Shown here piece after piece: positions 34,111 to 43,400 of a DNA stretch of 64,000 nucleotides. Below the pieces are notes generated by a model, which worked only from the letters and a program-made list of their open reading frames with translations, had not been told where the DNA came from and did no database searches. Source of the DNA: an uncultured Prevotellaceae bacterium (lineage in GTDB: Bacteria; Bacteroidota; Bacteroidia; Bacteroidales; Bacteroidaceae); assembly GCA_900316505.1 (NCBI GenBank), contig ONDH01000027.1, positions 1 to 64,000 on the forward strand, given 5' to 3'. The stretch's first letter is position 1. Each line of letters begins with the position of its first letter. The position numbers and the translations under genes are program-made.

Positions 34111-35529
34111 TTACAAAGGCATATTGCCATGTTTCTTAGGAGGATTGCTCTGATTCTTGTTGCGCGACATCTCCAAAGCCTGAATGAGACGCAGACGGGT
34201 GTCACAGGGCGAGATGATTTCGTCGATGTAACCCAATTTGGCAAATTTTTCTCTGTATTCCTCTATCTTCTGGGCACGCTCTTCTGGTGTTGCCTTGCGA
34301 TAGAGAATGTTGCAGGCCCCCTCTGCACCCATCACAGCGATTTCCGCTGTGGGGTAGGCGAAGTTCACGTCTGCCCCGATGCACTTGGAGTTCATCACGA
34401 TGTAAGCTCCACCGTATGCCTTGCGAGTGATGAGCGTGATTTTTGGCACGGTTGCCTCAGCAAAGGCATAGACGATTTTAGCTCCATGACGGATGATACC
34501 GTTGTGTTCCTGTTGCACTCCAGGCAAGAAACCTGGCACATCCTCGACAGCGATGAGGGGGATGTTGAAGCAGTCGCAGAAGCGGATGAAACGGGCAGCC
34601 TTGTCAGAGGCATCAATGTCAAGCGCACCAGCGAGGAAGTTGGGTTGGTTGGCAACAAATCCCACCGTACGTCCTGCCATACGTCCAAAACCTATGACGA
34701 TATTCTTGGCGAACTCTGGCTGAATCTCAAAGAAATACTGCTGGTCGCAGACGGGTTCGATGATATTGCGGATGTCATAGGGAATATTGGGGTCAGAAGG
34801 CACTACGTTGTCCAACTCATGGCAGATGCGGTTGACCTCATCTGTGACAGGATGTACAGGAGCGTCTTCCATGTTGTTGGAGGGGATGAAACCTATGAGT
34901 TCACGGATAGTCATCAACGTCTCCTCATCGCTGTTGCAGATGAAATGGCTTACACCGCTCACTGAGTTGTGTGTCATGGCACCACCAAGGGTTTCCTTGT
35001 CCACATCCTCGTTGGTCACAGCCTTCACCACATTAGGTCCTGTCACGAACATCTGGCTCTGTTCCTTCACCATCAAGATGAAGTCGGTAAGTGCAGGGCT
35101 GTAGCAAGAACCGCCAGCACAAGGACCGAGAATGGCACTGATTTGAGGAATGACACCCGATGCCATTACGTTTCTCCTAAAGATATGTGCAAAACCCGTG
35201 AGGGATTCCACCCCCTCCTGAATACGGGCACCACCAGAATCATTCAGTCCAATGATGGGTGCTCCGTTCTTCAATGCCAAATCCTGCACTTTCGCAATCT
35301 TTTGTGCATTGGCTGCTGAGAGTGAGCCGCCCAGCACGGCAAAGTCAAAGGCATAGACGAATACGATGCGTCCATCAATCTTGCCATAACCAGAAATGAC
35401 ACCGTCACCTTCAACGCGCTTATTCTCCATGCCAAAATCATTGCAACGATGCACCACGTGCTTGTCCATCTCCACGAAAGTGCCACGGTCGAGCAGCGTT
35501 TCTATTCTTTCTCTTGCTGTAAGTTTCAT
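34111..35529 (-). CDS. pccB: Carboxyltransferase subunit of a biotin-dependent acyl-CoA carboxylase
   Basis: 472 residues from the MKLTARERI start (a Met three codons upstream is possible). MmdA/PccB family: crotonase-fold halves with GLNDSGGARIQEGVESLTG, GPCAGGSCYSPALTDF and the C-terminal VPGFLPGVQQEHNGIIRHGA then KAYGGAYIVMNSK. Moves CO2 between carboxybiotin and an acyl-CoA, most likely propionyl-CoA/methylmalonyl-CoA. Characterised members have about 35-40 residues before KLTARERI that are absent here. With BC and BCCP alongside and no membrane decarboxylase subunit, a carboxylase is more likely than a Na+-pumping decarboxylase. Confidence 0.9.
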   Translation of the reverse strand: MKLTARERIETLLDRGTFVEMDKHVVHRCNDFGMENKRVEGDGVISGYGKIDGRIVFVYAFDFAVLGGSLSAANAQKIAKVQDLALKNGAPIIGLNDSGGARIQEGVESLTGFAHIFRRNVMASGVIPQISAILGPCAGGSCYSPALTDFILMVKEQSQMFVTGPNVVKAVTNEDVDKETLGGAMTHNSVSGVSHFICNSDEETLMTIRELIGFIPSNNMEDAPVHPVTDEVNRICHELDNVVPSDPNIPYDIRNIIEPVCDQQYFFEIQPEFAKNIVIGFGRMAGRTVGFVANQPNFLAGALDIDASDKAARFIRFCDCFNIPLIAVEDVPGFLPGVQQEHNGIIRHGAKIVYAFAEATVPKITLITRKAYGGAYIVMNSKCIGADVNFAYPTAEIAVMGAEGACNILYRKATPEERAQKIEEYREKFAKLGYIDEIISPCDTRLRLIQALEMSRNKNQSNPPKKHGNMPL

Positions 35530-35541
35530 GATTTTCAATGA

Positions 35542-36057
35542 TTAATTCTCAATTTTCAATTTAATAAGCGCTTGTTCCACACGAACACTATCGCCAACAT
35601 TCACTAACACTTCTTTCACGGCGCAGTCAGCATTTACTTTGTAGTTCGACTGCATCTTCATGGCTTCCATTGTCAGCACGGTATCTCCCGCCTTAAGCGT
35701 GTCGCCGGGCTTTACGTAGATGTTAACAATCTTGCAAGGCATGGGTGCCGTGATGACATCTGCCTGCACCGAATCCTGAGAGCCTCCACGACGCATCTTC
35801 ATATACTTCGCCTGTGAGTCAAGCATATCAATCTGATAAGTCGAGTAGTTCAAGTTCACACGGTAGTGCTTCTCCCCACTCTCTCGGATGAGTTCGGCAT
35901 TGTACGAATTACCGTCGTAGATGAGGGAGCAGGTGCCATTTTCCAGCATCGCCACATCCACATCATACACCTTCCCGTCAATGTCTATCTTCACTTGGTT
36001 GCCCTCCTTGCTCAGCAAGGTCACTTCCAAGGTTTTATTTCCTACTTGTATTTCCAT
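35542..36057 (-). CDS. Biotin carboxyl carrier protein
   Basis: 171 residues. The C-terminal 75 form a lipoyl/biotinyl domain with the biotin acceptor Lys in EAMKM (about 132) and APMPCKIVNIYVKPGD before it. The N-terminal 90 residues (a small beta-rich domain, VKIDIDGKVYDVDVAML) are of the kind found in propionyl-CoA carboxylase and decarboxylase carriers and probably dock to the partner subunits. Lies between the carboxylase and carboxyltransferase genes with gaps of 21 and 3-12 bp, so all three should be made together. Confidence 0.93.
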   Translation of the reverse strand: MEIQVGNKTLEVTLLSKEGNQVKIDIDGKVYDVDVAMLENGTCSLIYDGNSYNAELIRESGEKHYRVNLNYSTYQIDMLDSQAKYMKMRRGGSQDSVQADVITAPMPCKIVNIYVKPGDTLKAGDTVLTMEAMKMQSNYKVNADCAVKEVLVNVGDSVRVEQALIKLKIEN

Positions 36058-36078
36058 CTTACTTTAATTTCTTAACTA

Positions 36079-37593
36079 TTACACTCTCAGCACACCCTTC
36101 TGCAATCCGAATGCCCTCCAACGGCTAATGGCTGTATTCTCCGCTGTAGGCATCGTGGGTTTATTCTCTTCGAGACTCATCAGATAGTCGATATATGCTG
36201 CAATGACCGCCATCGGTTCCGAGTCATTCTTGAAGCCCGGACGAGGACGCAAACGGTCTTGGTTGCGCTCGATGAAGTAGGTGTTGTAGTTACCTTGCTT
36301 GAAATCAGGCACATCAATGATGCGGCGGAGATAACGGATATTGGTGGTCAACCCCGTAATCTTATATTCATACAACACGCGGCGCATACGTTCAATGGCA
36401 TACTCACGGCTGGTTGCCCAAACAATGAGCTTGCCAATCATCGGGTCGTAGTGGACAGGGATCTCATATCCCTCATACACGTAGGAGTCGATGCGCGTGC
36501 CGATGCCATGTGGTTCGGTAAGCTGCTGGATCACACCCGGCGATGGCATGAAGTTATGCTCCGTGTCCTCTGCACAGATACGGCACTCGATGGCATGACC
36601 ACGCTGACGGATATCCTCCTGACGATAGTGCAATTGTTGTCCATCGGCAATGAGAATCTGCTCCTTCACCAAATCAATGCCCACCACTTCCTCCGTGATA
36701 GGATGCTCCACCTGTAGACGTGTGTTCATCTCCAAGAAATAGAACTTATGGTATTTATCCACAAGGAATTCAATCGTACCTGCTCCTTCATACCCTACAG
36801 CACGGGCAGCAGCCACAGCCTTGGCACCCATCTCCATGCGTAGGTTATAGTCGATGAACGGGCTTGGACTTTCCTCCACAATCTTCTGATGACGACGCTG
36901 CACGGAGCACTCGCGGTCAAACAGATGCACCACGTTTCCATGCTTGTCACCCAAAATCTGGAACTCGATGTGATGAGGTTCCTCCACAAACTTCTCGATA
37001 TAGACGGTATCGTCGCCAAAACCCGACATAGCCTCACTGCGAGCTGCGTTGTACATCTCCACCACATCCTCTTCCCTCTCGATGAGGCGCATGCCCTTAC
37101 CACCACCTCCCATCGAGGCTTTCAGCATCACAGGGAAACCAATCTTCTTTGCCACCTTCACAGCCTCTTCCGCTGATTTGAGTGGCTCTTCCGTACCAGG
37201 CACCACAGGCACACCAGCCTCAATCATCTTCCTACGGGCACTGATTTTGTCACCCATCTCCTCCATCGTTTCAGGACGAGGGCCAATGAAGATAAAGCCC
37301 TCCTGTTCACAACGGCGTGCAAACTCCGCATTCTCCGAGAGGAAACCATAACCTGGATGGATGGCATCCACCTTGTGCTTATGGGCAGCCGCGATGATGT
37401 GGTCAATGTTCAGATAGCTGTCACTGCTTGCAGCGCCACCAATACACTCAGCCTCGTTGGCAAAAAGAACATGACGGGAGAGTCGGTCAGCCGTGCTGTA
37501 CACAGCCACCGAGCGGATGCCCATCTCATAGCAACTTCTCATCACACGGATGGCAATCTCTCCACGATTCGCTACTAATATTTTTCTAATCAT
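36079..37593 (-). CDS. accC: Biotin carboxylase subunit
   Basis: 504 residues; E. coli AccC has 449. ATP-grasp enzyme that carboxylates biotin on BCCP. Seen: KILVANRGEIAIRVMRSCYE, HPGYGFLSEN, ATP-binding KASMGGGGKGMRLI, ECSVQRRHQKIVEESP, EMNTRLQVEHPITE (metal and catalytic Glu/Arg) and RICAEDTEHNFMPSPG. The extra 55 residues at the C-terminus include a helical segment (PMAVIAAYIDYLMSLEENK) typical of subunits of multi-component acyl-CoA carboxylases. Part of the riboswitch-headed operon; the symbol reflects the enzyme class, not fatty-acid synthesis. Confidence 0.92.
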   Translation of the reverse strand: MIRKILVANRGEIAIRVMRSCYEMGIRSVAVYSTADRLSRHVLFANEAECIGGAASSDSYLNIDHIIAAAHKHKVDAIHPGYGFLSENAEFARRCEQEGFIFIGPRPETMEEMGDKISARRKMIEAGVPVVPGTEEPLKSAEEAVKVAKKIGFPVMLKASMGGGGKGMRLIEREEDVVEMYNAARSEAMSGFGDDTVYIEKFVEEPHHIEFQILGDKHGNVVHLFDRECSVQRRHQKIVEESPSPFIDYNLRMEMGAKAVAAARAVGYEGAGTIEFLVDKYHKFYFLEMNTRLQVEHPITEEVVGIDLVKEQILIADGQQLHYRQEDIRQRGHAIECRICAEDTEHNFMPSPGVIQQLTEPHGIGTRIDSYVYEGYEIPVHYDPMIGKLIVWATSREYAIERMRRVLYEYKITGLTTNIRYLRRIIDVPDFKQGNYNTYFIERNQDRLRPRPGFKNDSEPMAVIAAYIDYLMSLEENKPTMPTAENTAISRWRAFGLQKGVLRV

Positions 37594-37601
37594 AACTTCA
37601 T

Positions 37602-37973
37602 TTACATTTCCTGTTCCGACAACTCGTTCGCTTCCATCAGCGCACAGTCTTCAGTAATCTGCTTAAGTGAGACTGCTGCCATATTGAGTGTACGGAAACA
37701 TTGTTTCAGCATCGCCTGTGCAGCAGGTGTCTTTGAGCCTATACGGTTCTTGATATTGAAGAGTTCCTTTGTAATGCCCAACAATTCGTTGGTGGGCAGG
37801 AACGTCTCTCCAGAAGCAGTGTCGATGGTGTTGTCAATCTGCTCCATGATGGCAGATGCACCTTCCGTCTTCTGACAATCGTCAAACGACTGGTTGACCA
37901 ACTCTGCCACATCGCCTTTCAGCTGCCGCATCAAATCTATGTATTGTATATAAGTTGAATGATAAATATCCAT
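37602..37973 (-). CDS. Small helical protein of unknown function in the carboxylase operon
   Basis: 123 residues from ATG 37973, entirely helical in appearance, acidic, with no signal or membrane segment: IDLMRQLKGDVAELVNQSFD, then GASAIMEQIDNTIDTASG and ELFNIKNRIGSKTPAAQAML. No recognised family. It is wedged between the SLC13 gene (11-bp gap) and the biotin carboxylase gene (8-bp gap), so it is almost certainly cotranscribed. It could be an accessory or assembly factor of the carboxylase. Four Cys are spread through the sequence without a metal-site spacing. Confidence 0.7.
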   Translation of the reverse strand: MDIYHSTYIQYIDLMRQLKGDVAELVNQSFDDCQKTEGASAIMEQIDNTIDTASGETFLPTNELLGITKELFNIKNRIGSKTPAAQAMLKQCFRTLNMAAVSLKQITEDCALMEANELSEQEM

Positions 37974-37984
37974 AATTTTCTCTT

Positions 37985-39490
37985 TTACATTAAACGCAAA
38001 GTGAAGTAACCCAGTACCATACCGATGACACCGATAACAATACCCACCTTCAACATCTCGTTCTGTTTCACCAAACCTGTCGAGTGCGCAATGGCATTCG
38101 GAGGTGTACTGATAGGCAGACACATAGACACGGACGCTGTGATGGCAATGGCGATGAGCATCGTGCTCACACCACCAATGTCCTCCAACTTGTCACCCAT
38201 ACCCTTGCACACCACAGCCAGCACTGGCACCAACAACGCCGTTGTGGCTGTGTTGCTGATGAAGTTGGACATGGCATAGCACACCAGCATGGCGATGATG
38301 AGAATCACCAATGGGGACCACTGACCGAACGGGATGCTCTGGATGGCATTCTCTGCCAAACCCGATTCGTTCAGGGCTACACCCAGTGCAAAACCTCCCG
38401 CAACCATCCACAGCACACTCCAGTTCACTGCCTGCAAATCCTTTGCAGTGATGACACCCGTAGCAGCAAACACAGCGATTGGAATCATTGCCACTGTATT
38501 GGCATTCACACCCGTCACTTTGTCAAGCAACCAAAAGAGAATCGTGACAGCAAACGTAACGATCACAACTGTCGTACGCCAGTTGTGTTGAATGTTTCCT
38601 TCAATATTCAGTTCAATCGTCTTCTGCTTGAATGGGAAAAGTTTCAAGAGCAACCACCAACCGAACACCAACAAGATGAGAGTCATCGGCACCATGTACA
38701 TCATCCACTCACCGAAACCAATGTTGAGGTTCATGCCTTCTGGGTCATTCAGATACTTCAATGCAATCATGTTAGGAGGCGTGCCGATAGGAGTACCGAT
38801 ACCACCGATGTTGGCACCCAACGGAATAGCAAGCGTCAATGCCACACGTCCTTTACCATCAGCAGGAAGTGCCTTGAACACAGGAGCCAAAAACGTAAGC
38901 ATCATCGCCGCTGTGGCTGTGTTACTGATGAACATGGAGAACAGACCTGTGATGAGGATGAAGCCCAAAAGCACCACCTCACTCTTCTTGCCAAATGGCT
39001 TGAGCAGGTAACGTGCCATCACCACATCCAGACCACTCTTTGTCGTGGCAATTGCCAACACAAAACCACCCAAGAACAGGATGATGATAGGGTCAGCAAA
39101 CGTAGCCATCAGCACCTTATAACTGAGCAATTCCGATTTCTCCAAACCCGACGAGTAAAAACTCAAGGCACTGTCAGACGTGGCGAACAGCAACATGCAG
39201 ATAAGGCAAACAGATGTTGCCCATGCAGGAATTGCCTCCGTCAACCACATCAGTGTGGCAAACACAAAAATGGCGATAATGCGCTGCTGCACCACCGTCA
39301 GTCCATCGATGCCGAAACAATCTGTTGGCAGACACGCCACCACCACTGTTGCGACGATGGAGATGAGCGATGCAATGAATGACTTGTTGTTAAACTTGCT
39401 CGACAACTTGTTGACGAGCTTTCCCCCTCTCTGTGGTTCCAACTTTCTGAACAGATGAAGATGGAACAATTTGTTGTTGAATATTGACAT
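37985..39490 (-). CDS. SLC13/DASS-family dicarboxylate carrier
   Basis: 501 residues from ATG 39490, with eleven to thirteen hydrophobic segments. DASS motifs: FISNTATAAMMLTFLAPV (SNT motif 1), NFISNTATTALLVPVLAV (SNT motif 2), and GANIGGIGTPIGTPPNMIA; these build the Na+/substrate site of citrate, succinate and related carriers. Likely moves C4-dicarboxylates or citrate across the inner membrane. First gene behind the cobalamin riboswitch and in front of the carboxylase genes, so a role with succinate or methylmalonyl-CoA-derived acids is plausible. Direction and substrate unproven. Confidence 0.88.
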   Translation of the reverse strand: MSIFNNKLFHLHLFRKLEPQRGGKLVNKLSSKFNNKSFIASLISIVATVVVACLPTDCFGIDGLTVVQQRIIAIFVFATLMWLTEAIPAWATSVCLICMLLFATSDSALSFYSSGLEKSELLSYKVLMATFADPIIILFLGGFVLAIATTKSGLDVVMARYLLKPFGKKSEVVLLGFILITGLFSMFISNTATAAMMLTFLAPVFKALPADGKGRVALTLAIPLGANIGGIGTPIGTPPNMIALKYLNDPEGMNLNIGFGEWMMYMVPMTLILLVFGWWLLLKLFPFKQKTIELNIEGNIQHNWRTTVVIVTFAVTILFWLLDKVTGVNANTVAMIPIAVFAATGVITAKDLQAVNWSVLWMVAGGFALGVALNESGLAENAIQSIPFGQWSPLVILIIAMLVCYAMSNFISNTATTALLVPVLAVVCKGMGDKLEDIGGVSTMLIAIAITASVSMCLPISTPPNAIAHSTGLVKQNEMLKVGIVIGVIGMVLGYFTLRLM

Positions 39491-39518
39491 ATATTTTTTG
39501 ATTTGAACTTTCACATTT

Positions 39519-39548
39519 GAGTGCCCGAGCATCACTGCTGGGGCACTC
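39519..39548 (-). promoter_or_regulatory. Hairpin in the leader before the SLC13 gene
   Basis: GAGTGCCC/GGGCACTC, eight perfect pairs with a 14-nt loop, 28 bp before the start codon. No U tract follows, so it may act on translation or RNA stability rather than as a terminator. Confidence 0.5.
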
Positions 39549-39562
39549 GGCATTTACAACAC

Positions 39563-39685
39563 TTAATGATATTTTATGAAGATTTCTTTCTCACTCTTTG
39601 TGCCATTTGACAGACACGCCACACAGGGACGTTCCAACATAGAACATCCTCGGTACAGCACAGCTGACACACGGCAATTCTTCAT
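39563..39685 (-). CDS. Possible 40-residue Cys-containing leader peptide
   Basis: ATG 39685 to TAA 39563 encodes MKNCRVSAVLYRGCSMLE, then RPCVACLSNGTKS and a short tail. It lies between the aptamer and the SLC13 start, preceded by AT-rich sequence. Four Cys in 40 residues. No signal or domain recognisable. It may be a leader peptide or a chance frame; there is no independent evidence of translation. Confidence 0.35.
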   Translation of the reverse strand: MKNCRVSAVLYRGCSMLERPCVACLSNGTKSEKEIFIKYH

Positions 39686-39739
39686 TATATTAAATAATGT
39701 ATAAGTAAAAACGCAGTCCGTAGTCCCGCAGACAAACGT

Positions 39740-39961
39740 TGCTAATGGCAAATGGCAGGTCTTCTGACTTTATCCTCACAGGGTGCTCGGTCTTCCCAGA
39801 GATTTCAAAGCCTCATCCGTCAGACTCTGCTTTGACTCCAGTGACACTGTTGGCAACCCCGAAAAAAGGACTCACAGCATCGGGTAATGTCGGGGATTTT
39901 CACCCCATTCCCATCTTAGCTCCGTCACCACATCACCCTAAATATGATGTGGAGGAGAACC
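39740..39961 (-). promoter_or_regulatory. Cobalamin riboswitch (aptamer)
   Basis: Minus strand landmarks appear in the right order: GGGAATGGGGTGAAAATCCC, then ACCCGATGCTGTGAG, GTCACTGG, GGGAAGACCG, and finally GTCAGAAGACCTGCC, the conserved B12-box closing segment. These match the core of the cobalamin aptamer, which binds adenosyl- or methylcobalamin and turns genes off when B12 is plentiful. A -7 box lies directly upstream (39970-39979), so the aptamer starts the transcript. Ends are approximate. Expression platform not resolved; candidates are the 39519-39548 hairpin and the small ORF. Confidence 0.92.
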
Positions 39962-39969
39962 AATTGCGG

Positions 39970-39979
39970 TGCAAAGGTA
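39970..39979 (-). promoter_or_regulatory. -7 box of the cobalamin-riboswitch operon
   Basis: Minus strand TACCTTTGCA, preceded by CTCACTTAATCG. The segment is duplicated upstream (to about 40085) around an insert related to the one in the thyA promoter. Confidence 0.7.
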
Positions 39980-39983
39980 CGAT

Positions 39984-40090
39984 TAAGTGAGCACAATACA
40001 AAATAAAAAGGACATTTTTTATTTATATTGTCGAACGAGAGTACCTTCGGCATAGCCAACGGTACGATTAAGTGAGCACAATACAAAATA
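39984..40090 (-). repeat. Duplicated promoter segment around a small insert
   Basis: About 30 bp ending CTCACTTAATCGTACC (minus strand) occurs twice, separated by an insert starting GTTGGCTATGCCGAAG. The insert and the shared 16-bp target match the thyA promoter arrangement, but the flanking duplicated bases differ. Confidence 0.8.
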
Positions 40091-40169
40091 ATTCCAAAGA
40101 AAAATGAAATCCTTGCAAAAGTGCAAACATTGTCAGTAAACTTTGCAACATTACAAAGGATGCAACTCG

Positions 40170-40261
40170 TTTATGAGCAAGACTTACGTTCGTTTACGGG
40201 CAAGACTTACGTTCGTTTGTGGAATACACTTGCGTGTGCGAGTGAGGGACACTTGATAGCA
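40170..40261. repeat. Tandem array, 23-bp unit, about four copies
   Basis: Units begin at 40170, 40193, 40216 and 40239. The first two are nearly identical (TTTAYGRGCAAGACTTACG), the last two diverged. Same period as the arrays at 5158 and 52486. The surrounding 40091-40400 stretch shows no gene. Confidence 0.75.
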
Positions 40262-40407
40262 CTTGTTTCAGTATAAGACAAAACGAGGTGCGTGCAGCTC
40301 TCGCTGATAGAATATTCCATACCTAAAATGACAAAATCATATAAAAACCAGTGAAAAATAAATAAAATGACAATGTTTTTTACATTTTATTATCAATTTG
40401 CTTGCAC

Positions 40408-40497
40408 ATTAAATATAAAGTATGTAATTTTGCAACCGAAATCAAGAAAAACAAATACAAATTGATTATAATAACACAAACATAACAATAAAACGAC
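40408..40497 (+). promoter_or_regulatory. gltB promoter and leader, shared with asnB
   Basis: ATTAAATAT then, 8 bp on, the -7 box TAATTTTGCA (40425-40434), a GAAATCAAGAAAA block and an A/C-rich leader with ACACAAACATA before the start at 40498. The same blocks in the same order and spacing precede asnB at 55937-56026. Confidence 0.8.
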
Positions 40498-43400
40498 ATG
40501 AAAAAAAGTAACTTGGGTTTGTACAGCGAAGCTTATGAGCATGACGCTTGTGGCGTGGGCATGGTAGTGAACATTCATGGAGGCAAGAGCCACGAATTGG
40601 TGGACAATGCCTTGAAGGTGTTGGAGAACATGGAGCATCGTGGTGCTGAAACCCGCGACAAGACAGGTGACGGTGCGGGCATCTTGGTGCAGATTCCACA
40701 TGAGTTTATCCTCTTGCAGGGTATTCCCGTGCCCGAGAAAGGGAAATACGGAACAGGATTGGTTTTCTTGCCAAAGGACGCCAAGGCACAGGAGGGGATT
40801 CTGAGCGTGATGATTGAGGAGATTGAGCGCGAGGGGCTTACACTCATGCACATGCGCTCGGTGCCCACTTGTCCTGAGGTGCCGGGTGTGGGCGCACGGG
40901 AGGTGGAGCCTGACATCAAGCAGATTTTTGTCACTGGTGTGGAAGAGGAAAATGTGGAGACCTTTGACCGTATATTATATAAGGTACGCAAAAGGATTGA
41001 GAACCGCATTGAGCATGAGGACTTCTACATCTGCTCTTTGTCGAGCAAGAACATCATCTATAAGGGCATGCTGACCAGCGGACAACTGAGACGTTATTTC
41101 CCCGATTTGTCGAGTCCTTATTTCACGAGTGGATTGGCTTTGGTACACTCACGATTCAGCACCAACACGTTCCCGAAGTGGAAACTGGCGCAGCCGTTCC
41201 GACTGCTGGCGCACAACGGCGAAATCAACACGATTCGTGGCAACCGTGGGTGGATGAAGGCACGTGAGAGTGTGCTGAGCAGCGAGGCATTGGGCGACAT
41301 CAAGGACTTGCGCCCCATCGTGCAGGAGGGCATGAGCGACTCGGCAAGCCTCGACAATGTGTTTGAGTTCCTGACCATGAGCGGACTTTCACTGCCTCAG
41401 GCAATGGCGATTCTCGTGCCAGAGAGTTTCAACGACAAGAACCCCATCAGCGAAGACCTGAAGGCATTCTACGAATATCACTCCATCCTGATGGAGCCGT
41501 GGGATGGTCCTGCTGCCCTGCTCTTCAGCGACGGACGCTTTGCTGGCGGCATGCTGGACAGAAACGGTTTGCGTCCCAGCCGCTACACCATCACGAAGGG
41601 TGGTATGATGGTCGTGGCAAGTGAAGTGGGTGTGATGGACTTCGAGCCTGGCGATGTGGTGAGCAAGGGGCGTTTGCAACCCGGTAAGATTCTGCTCATC
41701 GACACGCAGGAGGGCAAGATATATTATGACGGAGAAATCAAGGAGAAACTCGCCAAGGCGCATCCATACCGCGAATGGCTCTCGACGAACCGCATCCAGT
41801 TGGAGAAGCTGAAGAGCGGTCGCCATGTGGAGAACTCGGTTGAGAACTATGAAAGGAAACTCATCAACTTCGGTTTCGGTCAGGAAGACATCGACAAGAC
41901 AGTGGTGCCCATGGCAACTGCAGGTCAGGAGCCTGTAGCAGCAATGGGTAACGACACGCCATTGGCAGTCATCAGCGACCGTCCGCAGATTTTCTTCAAC
42001 TACTTCCGTCAGCAATTCGCACAGGTGACCAACCCCGCCATTGACCCGATTCGTGAGGAACTGGTGATGAGCCTGACGGAGTATATCGGTGCGGTGGGCA
42101 CAAACATCTTGACACCCGACGCTTCGAACTGCAAGATGGTGCGCCTTCCCCAACCCGTGCTGACGAACACGCAGCTGGACATTCTCTGCAACATCCGCTA
42201 TAAGGGTTTCAAAACAAAGAAACTCGCCATGCTGTTCGACATCGAGAAGGGTGCGAGCGGACTCAGACAAGCCATTGAAGACCTCTGCAAGGAGGCTGAG
42301 GCAAGTGTGGACGAAGGTGTGAACTACATCATCCTCTCAGATAGAGACATTGACGAGAAGCGGGCAGCCATCCCAAGCCTGTTGGCGGTGAGTGCCGTAC
42401 ACCATTACCTCATTTCGGTGCAGAAGCGTGTGCAGACTGCCCTGATTGTGGAGAGCGGCGAGATTCGTGAAGTGATGCATGCGGCGTTGCTGCTGGGTTA
42501 TGGCGCGAGTGCCATCTGTCCATACATGACGTTTGCCGTGCTGGATGATTTGGTGAAGAAGCACAAGATTCAGGAGGATTATGCGACAGCTGAGGCACAC
42601 TACATCAAGGCAGTGGACAAGGGCTTGAAGAAGATCATGTCGAAGATGGGCATCTCAACCATCCGCTCTTATCGCGGCGCGAAGATATTTGAGAGCATCG
42701 GTCTGAGCGAAGACCTGTTGAGACGCTACTTCGGCACCGAGGTGAGCACCATTGGTGGTATCGGGCTGACAGACATCGCAAGGGATGCCATCCGTCTGCA
42801 CGACGAAGCATTCAAGCCTGCAGAGATTAATGAGTTCCTGCCCAACAACGGACAGTTCTCTTACCGCAAGGACGGTATCCTCCACGCTTGGAATCCTGAC
42901 ACGATTGCCAACTTGCAGATTGCCACTCGTCTGGGCTCGTACAAGAAGTTCCAGGAGTGGGAGAAGATGGTGGACGAGAAGGAGAAGCCCATCTTCATCC
43001 GCGACTTCTTCGGATGGAAGAAGGCGGCAAAGCCTACCCCCATCGACGAGGTGGAGCCTGTAGAGAGTATCGTGAAGCACTTTGTGACAGGTGCCATGAG
43101 TTTCGGTGCTTTGAGCATTGAAGCACACGAAGCTTTAGCATTGGCAATGAACAAGTTGGGTGCTCGAAGCAACACAGGTGAAGGTGGTGAGGACAACGTG
43201 CGCTACCACACCGATGTGGATGGCGTGAGCCTCAGCAGCAAGACCAAGCAGATTGCATCGGGACGTTTCGGTGTGACGGCTGAATATCTGGTGAACGCAG
43301 AGGAGATACAAATCAAGGTGGCACAGGGTGCCAAGCCTGGCGAAGGCGGTCAGTTGCCAGGGTTCAAGGTGAACAAAATCATTGCCAAGACACGCAACGC

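Noticed and set aside
34111..37593. Sodium-pumping methylmalonyl-CoA decarboxylase
   Set aside because: A carboxyltransferase of this family could belong to such a pump, but there is no membrane beta subunit and a biotin carboxylase is present, so a carboxylase fits better.
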